A DNA stretch of 64,000 bases from Flavobacteriales bacterium (GCA_013359255.1 JABWCF010000001.1:124001-188000); one strand, 5' to 3'. Counted from the first letter of the stretch, positions 9,706-19,785 are shown. Made by a program: numbers and translations. Notes: generated by a model from the letters alone, not told the origin.

Positions 9706-11928
9706 TTAATTAGAATCAAACCTTGTTACATGGATTACCCCATCTACTATTTTTAGCTTACTACAGAGTTGAATTAGATGGTTTGTATCGTGTACAAATA
9801 CCATTATTTTACCTTCAAAAATACCGTCAATACTATCGAAACTAATAGAACGCATATTTACATTCAGTTCGCTGGATATAATTTGGGTTATTTCATTTAC
9901 GATGCCCACTTTATCTATACCGGTAACTTTTATGCCGGCCAAAAAGGCAATGCTTTCCTGATTGGTCCAGCGGGCTTTTACAATACGATAGGCATAGTTC
10001 GACATTAGCTGAACGGCATTGGGGCAATTGGTTTTATGAATTTTGATGCCATCGGAAATGGTAATAAAGCCAAATACTTCATCGCCCGGAATGGGGTTGC
10101 AACAAGGCGAAAGTTTGTATTCGAAAGTGTCCATGGTCTCGCCAATTACAAGTGTTTCGTCTTTTCTCGATTTTAAATCAACGTAGTTTTCGGGGTTTGC
10201 TTGTGAGGTGGTTTTTGAAACAATTTGAGAAGTGGGTATCAGTTTGTTTTTTTCTAGTGTAAAAAGGTGGCCGAAATGCGAAGCTTCAATTTTGTTTATA
10301 GCAACACGATAAAATAAATCCAAGGGGTCTTTTAGGGAGTAGTATTTAGCAATTATGGTATGATTGGTGTTTGTAAAAGGCCATTTCAGGTGTTCAAATT
10401 TTCGTTGAATGATTTCTTTTCCTTCGAGGGCTATTTTCTTTTTTTCTTCGTTGAGTGCATTTTTTATGGCTACTTTAGCCTTACTGGTAATTACATAGTT
10501 TAGCCAATCTTCTTTTGGTTTTTGTTTTTTAGTGGTAATGATTTCAACCTGATCTCCACTTTTTAAGGGTTCGCTAAGAGGAATAAGTTTATTATTTACT
10601 TTCGCTCCAATGCAGTGGTAGCCCACTTGGGTGTGAATATCAAAAGCAAAATCGAGTGCAGTGGAGCCTTTGGGTAAATTTTTTAAATCGCCTTTTGGGG
10701 TAAAAATAAAAATTTCATCGGCAAACAGGTTTAGCTTAAAATCGTCAATAAAATCGAGGGCATCAGATTCGGGATTTTCTAAAATATCTCTGATTTTATT
10801 CAGCCATGCATCGAAGCGGTTTTCTTCCGAGCCTTCTTTGTATTTCCAATGTGCCGCAAACCCTTTTTCTGCAATTTCGTCCATTCTTTTGGAACGTATT
10901 TGTACTTCAACCCATTTGCCGGTAGGGCTCATAACGGTAGTGTGTAGAGATTCGTAGCCGTTTCCTTTCGGGGTAGAAATCCAGTCGCGTAAGCGGTCGG
11001 GGTTGGGCTGATAAAAATCGGTAACAAGAGAGTAGGCTCTCCAGCAGTCCGATTTTTCCAGTTCGGAAGGCGAATCTAACACAATACGAATGGCAAATAC
11101 ATCGTACACTTCTTCAAAGGGTACGTTTTTACTTTTCATTTTATTGTAAATAGAGAAAATAGATTTGGGTCTCCCTTTTATTTCGTATTTAAAATGATGT
11201 TGGTCTAAAGCTCGTTGAATGGGAGCCATAAACGAGTTAATGAACCGGGTTCGTACACTTTGTGTTTTTTTAAGTTTTTGGGTAATCTCTTCGTACACCT
11301 CGGGGTCGGTGTATTTAAGCGATAAATCTTCCAATTCTGATTTGATGGTGTACAAACCAAGCCGGTGTGCCAGTGGAGCATATAAGTAAATGGTTTCCGA
11401 TGCAATTTTTAATTGTTTGTTTCGATGCATCGACTCTAGTGTTCGCATATTGTGCAGTCGGTCGGCCAGTTTTATTAGAATAACGCGAACATCATCGGCC
11501 AGTGTTAAGAGTATTTTTCTAAAATTTTCGGCTTGTATAGAAGCACTTTGGTCAACCACTTCCGAAATTTTAGTGAGCCCATCAATAATTTTTGCCACTT
11601 TTTTGCCGAACATTCTTTCGATATCGTGCAGCGTAATATCTGTATCTTCAACAGTATCGTGCAGTAAGGCACACACTATGGAGGTGGTGCCTAGTCCAAT
11701 TTCTTCGGCTGCAATATGGGCAACGGCTATAGGGTGATAAATATAGGGTTCGCCTGTTTTTCGCCTCATGTCTTTATGGGCATTTAAAGCAATATCAAAG
11801 GCTTTTCGTATAAGTTGTTTATCTTTTGCTGTTTTAGATTTATGTGCAGCACGAAGTAAACATTTGTATCTGCGAAGTATTTCCTGTTTTTCTATTTCTA
11901 GGTTTATATTTTTGGCGGTATGAGGCAT
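9706..11928 (-). CDS. rel: Bifunctional (p)ppGpp synthetase/hydrolase (Rel/SpoT family)
   Basis: Controls the stringent-response alarmone (p)ppGpp. Domains in order: HD hydrolase (about 45-190) with intact ALLHDTVEDTD; synthetase (about 240-370) with GRPKSIFSIYNKMK; TGS (about 405-465) with GSTALDFAFDIHTQVG; a zinc-finger-like CCNPIPGD segment near 610; and a C-terminal ACT domain (about 660-735). Length 740 is typical of long RSH enzymes, and both catalytic halves look intact, so it should be bifunctional. It is the first gene of the minus-strand run leading to OstA-like and has a good -7 box just upstream. Confidence 0.95.
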   Translation of the reverse strand: MPHTAKNINLEIEKQEILRRYKCLLRAAHKSKTAKDKQLIRKAFDIALNAHKDMRRKTGEPYIYHPIAVAHIAAEEIGLGTTSIVCALLHDTVEDTDITLHDIERMFGKKVAKIIDGLTKISEVVDQSASIQAENFRKILLTLADDVRVILIKLADRLHNMRTLESMHRNKQLKIASETIYLYAPLAHRLGLYTIKSELEDLSLKYTDPEVYEEITQKLKKTQSVRTRFINSFMAPIQRALDQHHFKYEIKGRPKSIFSIYNKMKSKNVPFEEVYDVFAIRIVLDSPSELEKSDCWRAYSLVTDFYQPNPDRLRDWISTPKGNGYESLHTTVMSPTGKWVEVQIRSKRMDEIAEKGFAAHWKYKEGSEENRFDAWLNKIRDILENPESDALDFIDDFKLNLFADEIFIFTPKGDLKNLPKGSTALDFAFDIHTQVGYHCIGAKVNNKLIPLSEPLKSGDQVEIITTKKQKPKEDWLNYVITSKAKVAIKNALNEEKKKIALEGKEIIQRKFEHLKWPFTNTNHTIIAKYYSLKDPLDLFYRVAINKIEASHFGHLFTLEKNKLIPTSQIVSKTTSQANPENYVDLKSRKDETLVIGETMDTFEYKLSPCCNPIPGDEVFGFITISDGIKIHKTNCPNAVQLMSNYAYRIVKARWTNQESIAFLAGIKVTGIDKVGIVNEITQIISSELNVNMRSISFDSIDGIFEGKIMVFVHDTNHLIQLCSKLKIVDGVIHVTRFDSN

Positions 11929-11938
11929 AAGAATGTGA

Positions 11939-11947
11939 GCAAAATTA
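11939..11947 (-). promoter_or_regulatory. -7 promoter element upstream of rel
   Basis: On the minus strand this reads TAATTTTGC, a full match to the Bacteroidota -7 consensus TAnnTTTG(C/T), 10 bp before the rel ATG. A clear -33 TTG is not seen at the ideal spacing. Confidence 0.45.
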
Positions 11948-12032
11948 CACCTTTTTATACATCGAAATCATGCTGTTTTTTACAGTTGGAATGAAATAGA
12001 GGAATGTGATTGATTAAAGAGAAAAATAAAAA

Positions 12033-13274
12033 TTATAAAGCAGGTAGCACCTTTGAATACACCTCGCCAAATCCTACTCTGATGGAATCCTTTATGCAGT
12101 ACGCTTTCATGCTTACGGTATCAAAGTCGTTTATAAATTTACGTTCGCTGCCATCTTCCATTTTAATGGGTTTTGTTCCTCGCCAGGTAAGTTCCAGCAT
12201 AGAGCCGTATGAATTGGGAGAAGGGCCACTAATGGTACCGGAGGCCATCATATCTCCTGTATTGATGTTGCAGCCGTTAATGGTGTGGTGTGCCAGTTGC
12301 TGATTCATGTTCCAGTACATGTATTTGTAGTTAGAGACAGATACTCTGGTGGGTTTGGCATTTTCGGGTTGAATGAAAACCTCTAATTGAATATCAATAT
12401 TTTTTTTACCGCTATATTGAAGGTAGGGTAGAGGAGTTGGATTTTGTTCGGGTCCTTCCACTCTAAAGGGTTCTAAGGCTTCTGTGGTAACCACCCATGG
12501 CGAAACGGAGGAAGCAAAATTTTTAGATAAAAAGGGGCCAAGGGGAACGTATTCCCAGGTTTGTATATCGCGTGCCGACCAATCGTTAAAAACGACCATG
12601 CCAAAAATATATTCATCGGCTTCCTGTGTGGTAATAGGTTGCCCCAACGGTTTACCGTTGAAGGTAATGAAAGCCATTTCCAGTTCAAAATCGAGTAGTT
12701 TGCAAGGCCCGAAAACAGGAGGCTCATCAGCATTGGGTTTGGTTTGTCCTTTGGGGCGGTGTATGGGTGTTCCCGAAATAATAATAGAGGAGGCTCTGCC
12801 GTGGTATCCTACGGGCAGATGTTTCCAGTTAGGCAAAAGGGCATTGTTGGGGTCGCGAAACATGGTGCCCACATTGGTAGCGTGTTCTATGCTAGAGTAG
12901 AAGTCGGTATAATCGCCCACTTTTACGGGTAGGTGAAGAGTTACCTCCTCAATTGGGTATGTGATTTTTTGTGCAGAGGCGTTTATTTTTTCTTGGTTAG
13001 ATTCATCGGAAAAAAAGTGTTGAATTTTTTCCCGTACTTTTTTGGTGGTGGGCTTTCCGAGTTCTATTAGAGGGTTTAAAAAATCAGATTTAAATATATT
13101 ATTGTTGGAAATAACTCCGTTAAAAACCCCTAGTTCTGCCAATGCAAATAAATCGATTACCTTATCTCCTATGCGGGTAGCCATGCGTCTTTCAGATTGA
13201 TGTGAATAAATTCCGAAAGGGATGTTATAAATAGTAAAATCATTGTTTTCGGCAACTGGAATTATGCAGTTCAT
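12033..13274 (-). CDS. fahA: Fumarylacetoacetase
   Basis: Hydrolyses fumarylacetoacetate to fumarate and acetoacetate, the last step of tyrosine/homogentisate degradation. The 413-residue protein has the N-terminal FAH domain and the C-terminal catalytic domain. Conserved blocks include DYTDFYSSIEHATNVGTMFR, the catalytic-His region HLPVGYHGRASS, metal ligands around DFELEMAF and NDWSARDIQ, and SGTISGPSPNSYGSMLE. No other tyrosine-degradation gene is adjacent. A one-mismatch -7 box (TTAATTTGT, 13289-13297) lies 14 bp upstream, and it is separated from glyA by 55 bp, so it may have its own promoter. Confidence 0.95.
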   Translation of the reverse strand: MNCIIPVAENNDFTIYNIPFGIYSHQSERRMATRIGDKVIDLFALAELGVFNGVISNNNIFKSDFLNPLIELGKPTTKKVREKIQHFFSDESNQEKINASAQKITYPIEEVTLHLPVKVGDYTDFYSSIEHATNVGTMFRDPNNALLPNWKHLPVGYHGRASSIIISGTPIHRPKGQTKPNADEPPVFGPCKLLDFELEMAFITFNGKPLGQPITTQEADEYIFGMVVFNDWSARDIQTWEYVPLGPFLSKNFASSVSPWVVTTEALEPFRVEGPEQNPTPLPYLQYSGKKNIDIQLEVFIQPENAKPTRVSVSNYKYMYWNMNQQLAHHTINGCNINTGDMMASGTISGPSPNSYGSMLELTWRGTKPIKMEDGSERKFINDFDTVSMKAYCIKDSIRVGFGEVYSKVLPAL

Positions 13275-13329
13275 AGGGTGAATTTAAAACAAATTAAGAA
13301 TGGAAACAATGAAAGTATGCACTTTGTTT

Positions 13330-14610
13330 TTACACTTCGGCATAAACAGGATAGGCTGTCATTAACTTATTTACCTCTTTTTTTAAAGCAGAAAGTTTTT
13401 TATCGTTGTTTCTGTTCATTAGTGCAGCATCTACCAGTTTTACCAGTTTGCTAATTTCTTTTTCTTTCAGTCCACGGGTGGTAATGGCAGCAGTACCAAT
13501 TCGAATACCGGAAGTAACCATAGGCGATTTATCATCGTACGGAACCATATTTTTGTTTACCGTAATATCGGCTTTAATAAGTGCGGCATCGGCTTCTTTT
13601 CCGGTAATGTTTTTAGAACGTAAATCGAGTAAAAAACAGTGGTTATCGGTTCCGTTGGAAACAATATGATACCCCAGTTTTTTAAATTCTTGAGCCATGT
13701 GGGCTGCATTTTTAACCACCTGCACACAGTACTTCAGATATTGGTCGGAAAGAGCTTCTTCAAAGGCTACGGCTTTGGCTGCAATAACGTGTTCTAAGGG
13801 GCCACCTTGTGTTCCCGGAAAAACAGCCGAGTCGAGTACTGATGACATCATGCGTGTTTCGCCTTTCGGTGTTTTTAATCCCCAGGGGTTTTCAAAATCA
13901 TTGCCCATCATTATAATGCCGCCTCTTGGGCCTCTTAATGTTTTATGAGTGGTAGTGGTTACAATATGGCAGTGGGGTAGGGGGTCGTTTAATAATCCGC
14001 GAGCAATTAATCCTGCCGGATGCGAAATATCAGCCAACAGAAGAGCCCCTACGGCATCGGCAATTTTTCTAAGTTTTTTATAGTCCCAATCGCGGCTGTA
14101 GGCAGAGGCTCCACAGATGATGAGTTTTGGTTTTACTTTTTTGGCTGTTGATTCCAGCTGGTCATAATCTACGATTTCGGTTTTTTTATTTACACCGTAG
14201 AAATGTGCCTGATATAATTTGCCCGAAAAATTTACCGGAGACCCGTGTGTAAGATGTCCACCATGAGAAAGATCGAAACCTAAAATGGCATCGCCCGGTT
14301 TAAGTACGGCAAGCATTACAGCCGCATTGGCTTGTGCTCCTGAGTGAGGCTGTACATTTACCCAGGCAGCATTGAAAAGTTTTTTGGCATTTTCTATCGC
14401 TAAGTTTTCTATTTCATCTACTACTTCGCAGCCTCCGTAATAACGTTTTCCGGGAAGTCCTTCGGCATATTTATTGGTTAGCACCGAGCCCATTGCCTTT
14501 AGCACATTTTTACTTACGTAATTTTCTGATGCAATTAATTCTGCTCCGTTTTTTTGGCGTTTCGCTTCTGAATTAATAAGGTTGAATACCGTTGATTTTT
14601 TGGTTGACAT
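13330..14610 (-). CDS. glyA: Serine hydroxymethyltransferase GlyA
   Basis: PLP enzyme that interconverts serine and glycine and supplies methylene-tetrahydrofolate. The first part carries [11 protein letters not shown] and [11 protein letters not shown], and the Schiff-base lysine is in [14 protein letters not shown] at about residue 224. Length 426 residues and the overall pattern match bacterial GlyA. It has its own strong -7 box upstream, and the preceding small gene ends in a terminator, so transcription should start independently. Confidence 0.97.
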   Translation of the reverse strand: MSTKKSTVFNLINSEAKRQKNGAELIASENYVSKNVLKAMGSVLTNKYAEGLPGKRYYGGCEVVDEIENLAIENAKKLFNAAWVNVQPHSGAQANAAVMLAVLKPGDAILGFDLSHGGHLTHGSPVNFSGKLYQAHFYGVNKKTEIVDYDQLESTAKKVKPKLIICGASAYSRDWDYKKLRKIADAVGALLLADISHPAGLIARGLLNDPLPHCHIVTTTTHKTLRGPRGGIIMMGNDFENPWGLKTPKGETRMMSSVLDSAVFPGTQGGPLEHVIAAKAVAFEEALSDQYLKYCVQVVKNAAHMAQEFKKLGYHIVSNGTDNHCFLLDLRSKNITGKEADAALIKADITVNKNMVPYDDKSPMVTSGIRIGTAAITTRGLKEKEISKLVKLVDAALMNRNNDKKLSALKKEVNKLMTAYPVYAEV

Positions 14611-14643
14611 GCTGTATGTTTTTTATTAATGATAGGTAATGGC

Positions 14644-14652
14644 ACAAAGGTA
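14644..14652 (-). promoter_or_regulatory. -7 promoter element of glyA
   Basis: The minus strand reads TACCTTTGT, a perfect TAnnTTTG(C/T) match, 33 bp before the glyA ATG and just after the terminator of the preceding gene. Confidence 0.52.
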
Positions 14653-14674
14653 TAAAAAGTAAAAAAGGTAAAAG

Positions 14675-14704
14675 AAAAAGCCGAATGGTTTTATTCGGCT
14701 TTTT
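14675..14704 (-). terminator. Rho-independent terminator after the PID-tail gene
   Basis: Arms 14675-14686 and 14693-14704 are a perfect 12-bp inverted repeat with a GC-rich GCCGAAT core and a 6-nt loop, followed on the minus strand by a T-rich run. The last codons and stop of the 14691 gene form part of the stem. It would separate that gene from glyA. Confidence 0.8.
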
Positions 14705-14927
14705 TAGATTTCTGATATATTTTTTTTGCTCCGTACACTGCTCCTGCAGCAAGAAGGAAGCCTATTCCTCCGTCAATGGGAACACAAGGTGGAGGCCAAC
14801 AAGGGGGAGTTCCTCCTCCTCCGCCACCTCCTCCGGGAGGGCCTGGAGGGCCTAGAGCTATAGCTTTTGCCGATAAAAAGACAAAAAACAGCGATATAAT
14901 TATTTTAAGCAGCGATTTTATTTTCAT
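14691..14927 (-). CDS. Small secreted Pro/Gly-rich protein with PID-motif C-terminal sorting-like tail
   Basis: The 78-residue chain has four parts: an N-terminal signal peptide (about 1-24, ending SAKA), a low-complexity Pro/Gly segment with an eight-Gly run, a PIDGG motif at about 50, and a hydrophobic helix (IGFLLAAGAVYGAKKI) followed by a basic end (YQKSKKAE). Motif, helix and basic tail in that order are the layout of sortase- and exosortase-type sorting signals; I recall similar Bacteroidota tails being named PID-CTERM but cannot confirm that here. An exosortase lies at 29468. The gene has a near-consensus -7 box (TAATATTGC, 14946-14954) and its own terminator. Function is unknown; processing by the exosortase is a hypothesis. 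Confidence 0.72.
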   Translation of the reverse strand: MKIKSLLKIIISLFFVFLSAKAIALGPPGPPGGGGGGGGTPPCWPPPCVPIDGGIGFLLAAGAVYGAKKIYQKSKKAE

Positions 14928-14982
14928 TAAGCACTAAACAAGGTTGCAATATTACTAAAAAAATGTTCTATCGGTTTAAGCA

Positions 14983-17900
14983 TCAGTATAGGATAATCTT
15001 TTGGCTATGCAAACCTAAAGACGATTTTACGGTAATAATATAAACTCCGCTTAATCCTTCGGTTGCAATAGTGTGGTATTTTGCCGAAGTATTTACTGCC
15101 TTAGCGGGTACTATTTCTTGCCCCAATAAATTTGAAATAGAGATATACACATTTTCATCATCTGCAAAGTCTGTTTTAACCATAATGGTGTTTTCTATCG
15201 GAGTAAAAGTTACCGAGCTATTTTCTGTTACCAAAGTAGTTCTGCAAGCATTCGAAGAATTACTAAAAATTAGTTCGAAAGGATAGGTTTTATTTATATC
15301 AGTTACTTTAAAAGTAAAATAAGGAGTAGCCTTAATATCAATAGTTTCACCGGTTGTTTTGTTTTTAAGCAATATGCAGTTAAAATGGTCTTGCACATAG
15401 TCTAGGTGTAATGCATCTACTTGGTAAATACCGTTTTCAGAAACCTTTATTTCTAAAGGAGCCACTGTAACTTCTTGATTAGGATTTACCGTTTTCAAAG
15501 AAACTACTTTATTATCCTTTGTTTTGATTGTGATGTTGTGTGCCTGTTTATTTTTACTTTTCAAAAACTGGGCATCTAACTCCGGATTATAAAATTCTGT
15601 GGCGTTTTCGTTTAATCTAAAGTAGGCATGGTGAGCATAGGGTGCATTTAAGCCTTTTAACTTTAGAACAAACTCACCCGAATCGGAGAGTAGGCCACCC
15701 GTTTTGTAAAAGAAACTAGAGGAGCTTACCGTATTTTTAGAATTTTCGGTAAATGTAGCACTGGCCGTACTTCCTGAATTTTCTGCCCAAAAACCTTGTG
15801 AGGCAGGAATGAGCACGTTGCTGCCGGAAACTAAGGTATAGTTACTTATATTATGGTCGTAAAACCAAACTTCATTTTTTAAATTACTTTTGGTAACGGT
15901 ATTCCACTTAATCCATGATTGATAAGGGTTTCCAAGTAAGTTCCAATCACCGGGAGTAGAACCTAAATTACCCGAAGGGATAGATACGTTGCCGGAGTTA
16001 GGGGTTCCTCTCGAGTCGAAAGTACCTCCATACCAGGCCCCCATGGTATCGGCTAGCCACATTTCAATACCGTATCCGGGATTAATAGGGGTAGCGGTAG
16101 ATGTAACGGCTACAAATTGCTGCGATGGATTATCAAATTGCCAAACTGATTTGAAAGGGCCAGCGTTTCCGTCATCTCCAAAAACACCGCTCATGTATAA
16201 TTCAGCGTCCCAGTCGGCTATGGTGGTAAACTGAACCGGTGAAGCCATATCCGACCAATCGTCTATAGAGGCTGCAATATAGCGTTGCATTATAAAATCG
16301 CCTAAAAAGCCAAATCCGGTTGTAATGGGTTGTATAATACTGGTATAAGAAGCATTTGAAACAAAGGTGACATTAGCAGAGGGTGAGGCTTCGATAAATC
16401 CATTGTTATTTCTGGCTCTACTATGTATGTTAAAGTCTCCGTTGTTAAAAGTAACTAAGCTGGCATTGGAGCCATAGAAGTAATACAAGTCGATAGGTGT
16501 TCCGGAGTTATTGTTTAGCACCTGCGGGTCGTTTACGCCTATACAGTTTAAGCTAATGGTTCCGTTTACGCTGCCATTTACATATAAATTGCCTTGCATG
16601 TTTAAGAAGTAAGAATTTACCACAGAATTTAGAGTGCCTCCAGCGTCAATAATTAAAGAGTCAACGTAGCAGTTAATCGAGTTAAGATTAACGGTATGTC
16701 CGCTTAAAATTCGGGCACTTTGCCCGTAACCCGGAACGCAATTACAATTCCAGGTGGCGGGGTTTGTCCAGTTTCCGCTGGCTTTAGTGATAATGTATTT
16801 GTTTTCGGCTGCAATGGCAATATAATCCCCGTCATTTATATTTACCCCATTAAAGGTAACAGTATTAGTGATTCCGTTGTAACTAGTATGAGCAATGGAG
16901 GTAGCACCGGAAGAAAAATCTCCATCGGCATCGAGCAGTAGATAGTAATTGGTGTTAGGCTCCAGTCCTGTGGTGTTTAGTTCAAAGGTTAAATCTACGG
17001 CACCCGGGCTTCCGGTAACATCGGCACGCCATGTGCGAGTAATACGTGTAATTACAGGGTTTTGGCTGGGTACATTTCCCGAAAGGTTAGTTAAACTGGT
17101 GTTATTATGCCCTATTATCACATAATCTCCATTGTTTAATGTTCCGGCATCTAGGGTAAGTATGCCATCACCTTTAGCAGAAGTGCTTGCACCATCAGCT
17201 TCTTGCCCAACACCTATCAGGTATCCGTGAGTAGCATCGTAGGCGAAATAATCGTTGGTAATGGCTATATTGTATTTTCTGGAAAGGTAGTTTTGAATAA
17301 TATTATTTTGAGCAGAATTAAGTTGTGTGTTAAATACAATAACCTCTGCAATAAAACCATCTAATAACAAACCTGGGCCTCCGGTGGTGTTAGAGCCTAA
17401 ACGAGTTAGTAAATGTCCGCTGGGTGTAGAGGTAGCCGTGTTTACATTGGTAAGCATATTATTGTTTTCGTAGCCTCGGAAATTACCGGTAACTCCATTC
17501 CAGTTAAATCCCATTATTTTTTTTGCGATAGAATAGGGAGTTCCTGTGGAAGCAACGCCAATTCCTGCCGAATTTCTAGTGTGTGAAACATGAGAGGGAG
17601 TGCCTGAGCCATTGAAATAATGGCCCCAGTATTGGTTTGAGCCAATTCCTGCACCGGAAGAATAGGAAGAACGCATGATGGCACAGGTTGGGTTTGATAA
17701 GCGTGGGGCACAAACCACAATGCTGCTTATTTGGCTTGAGTTTAAGGCGGCTGTGGGGCCTAATTCCATGTATTTTGATTGAAACTGAAGATGAGGCACA
17801 TTAGACAAAAAGGGACTGCTGGTTCTGTATGTAGGTTTATAACTGGCTGTAGCTTGGGTAAAATCGTTGCCATTTCCTGAGACATCTGTCCATGTGGTTA

Positions 17901-18045
17901 CAGGGTCGCCATGGTTTAAGCCTACAAGTTTATTAGCATCTAACCAAATGATGTTGTTGCTTGAATTCCCTACTCCACCAGGCCCTGTTTGAGCAAATGC
18001 GGTAAAGGATGAGGAAAGCAGAATGGCAATGTAAAGCTTTTTCAT
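14983..18045 (-). CDS. Large secreted LamG-like protein with T9SS C-terminal sorting domain
   Basis: Cell-surface or secreted protein of about 1020 residues. It has a signal peptide (MKKLYIAILLSSSFTAFAQ), then a concanavalin/LamG-like region (about 28-260) beginning IIWLDANKL and ending SRKYNIAI, a following domain with GDYVIIGHNN, and a long middle region with repeated beta-rich segments. It ends in a T9SS type A-like sorting domain: ISNLLGQEIVP, then GLSGVYIITV and a final QKIILY. ATG at 18045 is preferred over the GTG two codons upstream because it starts a canonical signal peptide and is nearer the usual leader distance. Ligand and role are unknown; surface adhesion is plausible. Confidence 0.85.
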   Translation of the reverse strand: MKKLYIAILLSSSFTAFAQTGPGGVGNSSNNIIWLDANKLVGLNHGDPVTTWTDVSGNGNDFTQATASYKPTYRTSSPFLSNVPHLQFQSKYMELGPTAALNSSQISSIVVCAPRLSNPTCAIMRSSYSSGAGIGSNQYWGHYFNGSGTPSHVSHTRNSAGIGVASTGTPYSIAKKIMGFNWNGVTGNFRGYENNNMLTNVNTATSTPSGHLLTRLGSNTTGGPGLLLDGFIAEVIVFNTQLNSAQNNIIQNYLSRKYNIAITNDYFAYDATHGYLIGVGQEADGASTSAKGDGILTLDAGTLNNGDYVIIGHNNTSLTNLSGNVPSQNPVITRITRTWRADVTGSPGAVDLTFELNTTGLEPNTNYYLLLDADGDFSSGATSIAHTSYNGITNTVTFNGVNINDGDYIAIAAENKYIITKASGNWTNPATWNCNCVPGYGQSARILSGHTVNLNSINCYVDSLIIDAGGTLNSVVNSYFLNMQGNLYVNGSVNGTISLNCIGVNDPQVLNNNSGTPIDLYYFYGSNASLVTFNNGDFNIHSRARNNNGFIEASPSANVTFVSNASYTSIIQPITTGFGFLGDFIMQRYIAASIDDWSDMASPVQFTTIADWDAELYMSGVFGDDGNAGPFKSVWQFDNPSQQFVAVTSTATPINPGYGIEMWLADTMGAWYGGTFDSRGTPNSGNVSIPSGNLGSTPGDWNLLGNPYQSWIKWNTVTKSNLKNEVWFYDHNISNYTLVSGSNVLIPASQGFWAENSGSTASATFTENSKNTVSSSSFFYKTGGLLSDSGEFVLKLKGLNAPYAHHAYFRLNENATEFYNPELDAQFLKSKNKQAHNITIKTKDNKVVSLKTVNPNQEVTVAPLEIKVSENGIYQVDALHLDYVQDHFNCILLKNKTTGETIDIKATPYFTFKVTDINKTYPFELIFSNSSNACRTTLVTENSSVTFTPIENTIMVKTDFADDENVYISISNLLGQEIVPAKAVNTSAKYHTIATEGLSGVYIITVKSSLGLHSQKIILY

Positions 18046-18073
18046 AAGCACTTATTTTGTGATGTATATCTAC

Positions 18074-18082
18074 GCAAATATA
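18074..18082 (-). promoter_or_regulatory. -7 promoter element of the LamG-like gene
   Basis: The minus strand reads TATATTTGC, a perfect -7 consensus, 28 bp before the ATG at 18045. A TTG (minus strand, 18106-18108) lies 23 bp further upstream, a slightly long spacing for a -33 box. Confidence 0.5.
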
Positions 18083-18248
18083 GATAAATTAGTTGCATAA
18101 CATAACAAGGTAAGTGTAAATATGTTTTGGTAGGTTTTTCTGCTTAGAATATTCTTAATAATTTCGAGAACTCGCTATAAACTAGCGTTGATGAATTAAA
18201 ATAGAGAAGAAATACAAGTTTTTTTAATGTTAAATTTTTGTAGAGTGG

Positions 18249-19670
18249 CTAAATATCGATGGCATTTAGCGTTTTTTTATTTTTAATTACATAAGCTAAA
18301 TAAGCAACTAAAATGATTAAAGTAAAAAGGCTTTTCAGACTAATATCTATGTCTTTGATGGCATAGAGAAGAATTGTTAATACTGCGATGGCTCCCATCC
18401 ATAAAATAGGGTAAAACTTTTCGGTGTTTTTTTCTTTAAATTCTTTAATAAAATAAGGCGAAATCCCGAGGTACATTAAACTAATAAGCGTTGTAATAGC
18501 CGCTGCGTAAATGCCATAAATTGGTATAAAAATAAAATTGAGAACTACGTTTAACACTCCTGCAATAAAGGAGATTCTCCATAATTTATTTGTGTGTTCG
18601 TAAAATAGAATTTTAGTGCCTGCAGCCCAATACATAGGGCGGTATGCATAGCCCATAATAATAACAATAGCGATGCTGCTTGCCTGTTGTAACTCACTAT
18701 TTTTAATTAATAGGTAAAAAATTTCTTTTACCCATAGTGAAATAAACACACAAAGAACTATAAAACTAATTTGCAGAAAGAAAGTCAAAGATTTAACTGC
18801 TTTATCGGCTACTTCATTTTTTTGCGAATGTAGTTTGGTAAAATAAGGTCCAACGGCCATTCCAACTGCTGTTCCAAACATTTCTAAATAACCTCCAAAA
18901 ACGTAGGCCATATTATAAATTCCTATTTGTTGTATGGGAGTTTTCAGTTGATCCATCATTAGTCGGTCTGAACTATTCAGTAGATAGGTAGAGTAATTAT
19001 GAGGTATTGTAGGTAAACCTACTTTTAAACTCTTTTTCCAGAAATTTTTATTGGTGCTTAAAATGGGAATTAATTTTTCTTTTAGATATAGAGGAACAGC
19101 GTAAAAACAAAAGGAGAGGAAGGATCCTGCTGCTAAAGAAATAAACCACCCCCAATAGCCTATTTTTAGGTATGCAATAGTGTATAGATTGATAAAAATG
19201 GTAACAATGCCCACAGTTGCAGATACTAAAGCAATGTATTTTGGTTTTTGATTTAGTTGAAAATATCTACCTCCAACCATCCTTGTAACATCAAATAATA
19301 AGATAGGAATAATAATAATAGCTATGAGTAGCCATAAGTTTTCTCTAGCTTCCTTTGGAATAAAAAAATAGAGTAACAAAGTATAAGGAATAGCAAAAAA
19401 TAGGTTATAAGTATATAAGCCTCCTATATACCTACTCCAATAATTTTTCCAATTTTTTCGTTTAAAGAAAGTATTCACTAATAACACATCAAACCCCAAT
19501 GATTTTAACCCTTGCATTAGACCCATATAAGCTAATAGAGTACCATATACTCCATAATCTAGTGGAGTTAAGTATTGGGTAATTATAGGTAATACTAATA
19601 AGTTGACAAACTTTGGTATTTGAGGACCAATTGCATACAAGAAGCTATGAGAAACAATCTTTTTGAGCAT
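18249..19670 (-). CDS. Wzx-type polysaccharide flippase (MOP superfamily)
   Basis: Polytopic inner-membrane protein of 473 residues with about 12-14 hydrophobic helices, of the oligosaccharide flippase family. The N-terminal block FLYAIGPQIPKFVNLLVLPIITQYLTP and the SSDRLMMDQL segment near 235 are typical of this family. It would move undecaprenyl-linked repeat units across the membrane. It is encoded downstream of the SGNH-like gene and near the nonulosonate operon, and together with the Wzy-like protein at 35629 and the Wzc-like kinase at 26934 it suggests a Wzx/Wzy-dependent pathway. Substrate is unknown. Confidence 0.9.
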   Translation of the reverse strand: MLKKIVSHSFLYAIGPQIPKFVNLLVLPIITQYLTPLDYGVYGTLLAYMGLMQGLKSLGFDVLLVNTFFKRKNWKNYWSRYIGGLYTYNLFFAIPYTLLLYFFIPKEARENLWLLIAIIIIPILLFDVTRMVGGRYFQLNQKPKYIALVSATVGIVTIFINLYTIAYLKIGYWGWFISLAAGSFLSFCFYAVPLYLKEKLIPILSTNKNFWKKSLKVGLPTIPHNYSTYLLNSSDRLMMDQLKTPIQQIGIYNMAYVFGGYLEMFGTAVGMAVGPYFTKLHSQKNEVADKAVKSLTFFLQISFIVLCVFISLWVKEIFYLLIKNSELQQASSIAIVIIMGYAYRPMYWAAGTKILFYEHTNKLWRISFIAGVLNVVLNFIFIPIYGIYAAAITTLISLMYLGISPYFIKEFKEKNTEKFYPILWMGAIAVLTILLYAIKDIDISLKSLFTLIILVAYLAYVIKNKKTLNAIDI

Positions 19671-19785
19671 GTACTTACTAATTTCACTTAAATGTAATCA
19701 TTCTGAAATGTTTCTAAAATTAATTTTTGTGCATTAACTTGTATTTGATTAAATCAAATTAATTATCTAAAAAGTTGAATTGTAT

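Noticed and set aside
11950..12010. Possible terminator (ACTGT/ACAG) between fahA and rel
   Set aside because: Stem of 4-5 bp with no GC core; not convincing.
12484..12900. 138-codon plus-strand open frame antisense to fahA
   Set aside because: Antisense to a strongly conserved enzyme with intact motifs, with no recognisable domain; it is a shadow of the fahA codon pattern.
13330..14610. Search for tRNA, rRNA or other structured RNA around glyA and elsewhere in gaps
   Set aside because: Intergenic gaps are short and show no cloverleaf-like or riboswitch-like pattern by eye; a covariance-model scan would be needed to be sure.
18160..18200. Possible terminator (CGCTA/TAGCG inverted repeat) downstream of the flippase gene
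   Set aside because: The stem is only 5 bp with no T-run; too weak to call.
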